Below are positions 14,173 to 14,345 of a DNA stretch of 14,345 nucleotides, piece by piece (within the stretch, counting starts at the first letter, position 1; the number at the start of each line of letters is the position of its first letter). The position numbers and the translations under genes were made by a program. Origin of the DNA: Pseudomonadota bacterium (GTDB lineage Bacteria; Pseudomonadota; Gammaproteobacteria; Burkholderiales; Thiobacillaceae). The stretch is from assembly GCA_021821425.1 (NCBI GenBank), contig JAKACL010000039.1, forward strand, positions 1 to 14,345, given 5' to 3'. The notes beneath the pieces are model-generated. The model worked only from the letters and a program-made list of their open reading frames with translations. It made no database searches and was not told the DNA's origin.

Positions 14173-14345
14173 CGTCCCCATGCTTCGTGCGCCGGCAGCC
14201 AGCCGGTCTGGCCGTTCGCGTGTTTCACCGGCAGCCAGCCAAACGGGTCGATCGCCCCGGTGACCTCGAGCAGCACCCCTTGCGCCGCGCGGAAGGCAAT
14301 CTCGGCATCGGGCCGCGGCTGCTGGCGGACCAGACCGACGTTGGC
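14169..14345 (-). CDS. SH3-domain protein, C-terminal part (start beyond window)
   Basis: The last 58 residues of a gene entering from the right edge. The sequence contains the SH3b-like features [34 protein letters not shown] and the end HEAWGR, with the spaced Gly-Trp-(Leu/Val) pairs usual in bacterial SH3 domains that bind cell wall or other periplasmic ligands. A short SH3-domain protein beside gpsA is seen in other betaproteobacteria as far as I recall. Its TGA overlaps the gpsA ATG by ATGA, so translation is probably coupled. The signal peptide, if any, lies outside. Confidence 0.75.
   Translation of the reverse strand, partial: ANVGLVRQQPRPDAEIAFRAAQGVLLEVTGAIDPFGWLPVKHANGQTGWLPAHEAWGR

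Noticed and set aside
14173..14181. Earlier gpsA start at 14181 giving MGT before MKLAVLG
   Set aside because: The family begins at the MK(I/L) position, and the ATG at 14172 overlaps the upstream stop as ATGA, the usual coupling. The earlier start cannot be excluded.

Overview
The window is a gene-dense, high-GC (roughly 65% by eye) stretch of a bacterial chromosome. Gene content and order point to a betaproteobacterium: pilT-pilU beside yggS-proC-yggT, the Acidithiobacillus/Thiobacillus-type glutamate-cysteine ligase followed by gshB, and a mannose-type EIIA-HPr-enzyme I phosphotransfer block directly downstream of the glutathione genes. A relative of Thiobacillus or another Nitrosomonadales member is my best guess; this is inference, because no rRNA is present.

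Layout. (1) 1-1761, minus strand: pilT then pilU, the type IV pilus retraction ATPases; pilU runs off the left edge. (2) 1810-6394, plus strand: yggS, proC, yggT, a DUF167 gene and a dynamin-like GTPase, mostly with overlapping or touching ends. (3) 12085-6405, minus strand: gshA, gshB, apbE, EIIA(Man-type), ptsH and ptsI, a compact six-gene run linking glutathione synthesis, periplasmic flavinylation and a sugar-permease-less phosphotransfer system. (4) 12129-13076, plus strand: trmL and a small membrane-anchored protein of unknown function. (5) 14345-13186, minus strand: the end of an SH3-domain protein gene, overlapping gpsA.

The most unusual feature lies between proC and yggT. A 236-bp segment (3363-3598) has 17-bp terminal inverted repeats (16/17 identical) and is flanked by a direct repeat ATGAT, as expected for a small non-autonomous insertion (MITE-like). 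Removing the element and one ATGAT rebuilds a four-base ATGA overlap of the proC stop and the yggT start. The insertion keeps both the proC stop and the yggT start, because ATGAT is duplicated. It also carries two short open frames that link proC to yggT through three successive ATGA stop/start overlaps, the second frame with a strong ribosome binding site.

Otherwise the window is conserved housekeeping sequence. I see no tRNA, rRNA, CRISPR array, full-length insertion sequence or prophage.
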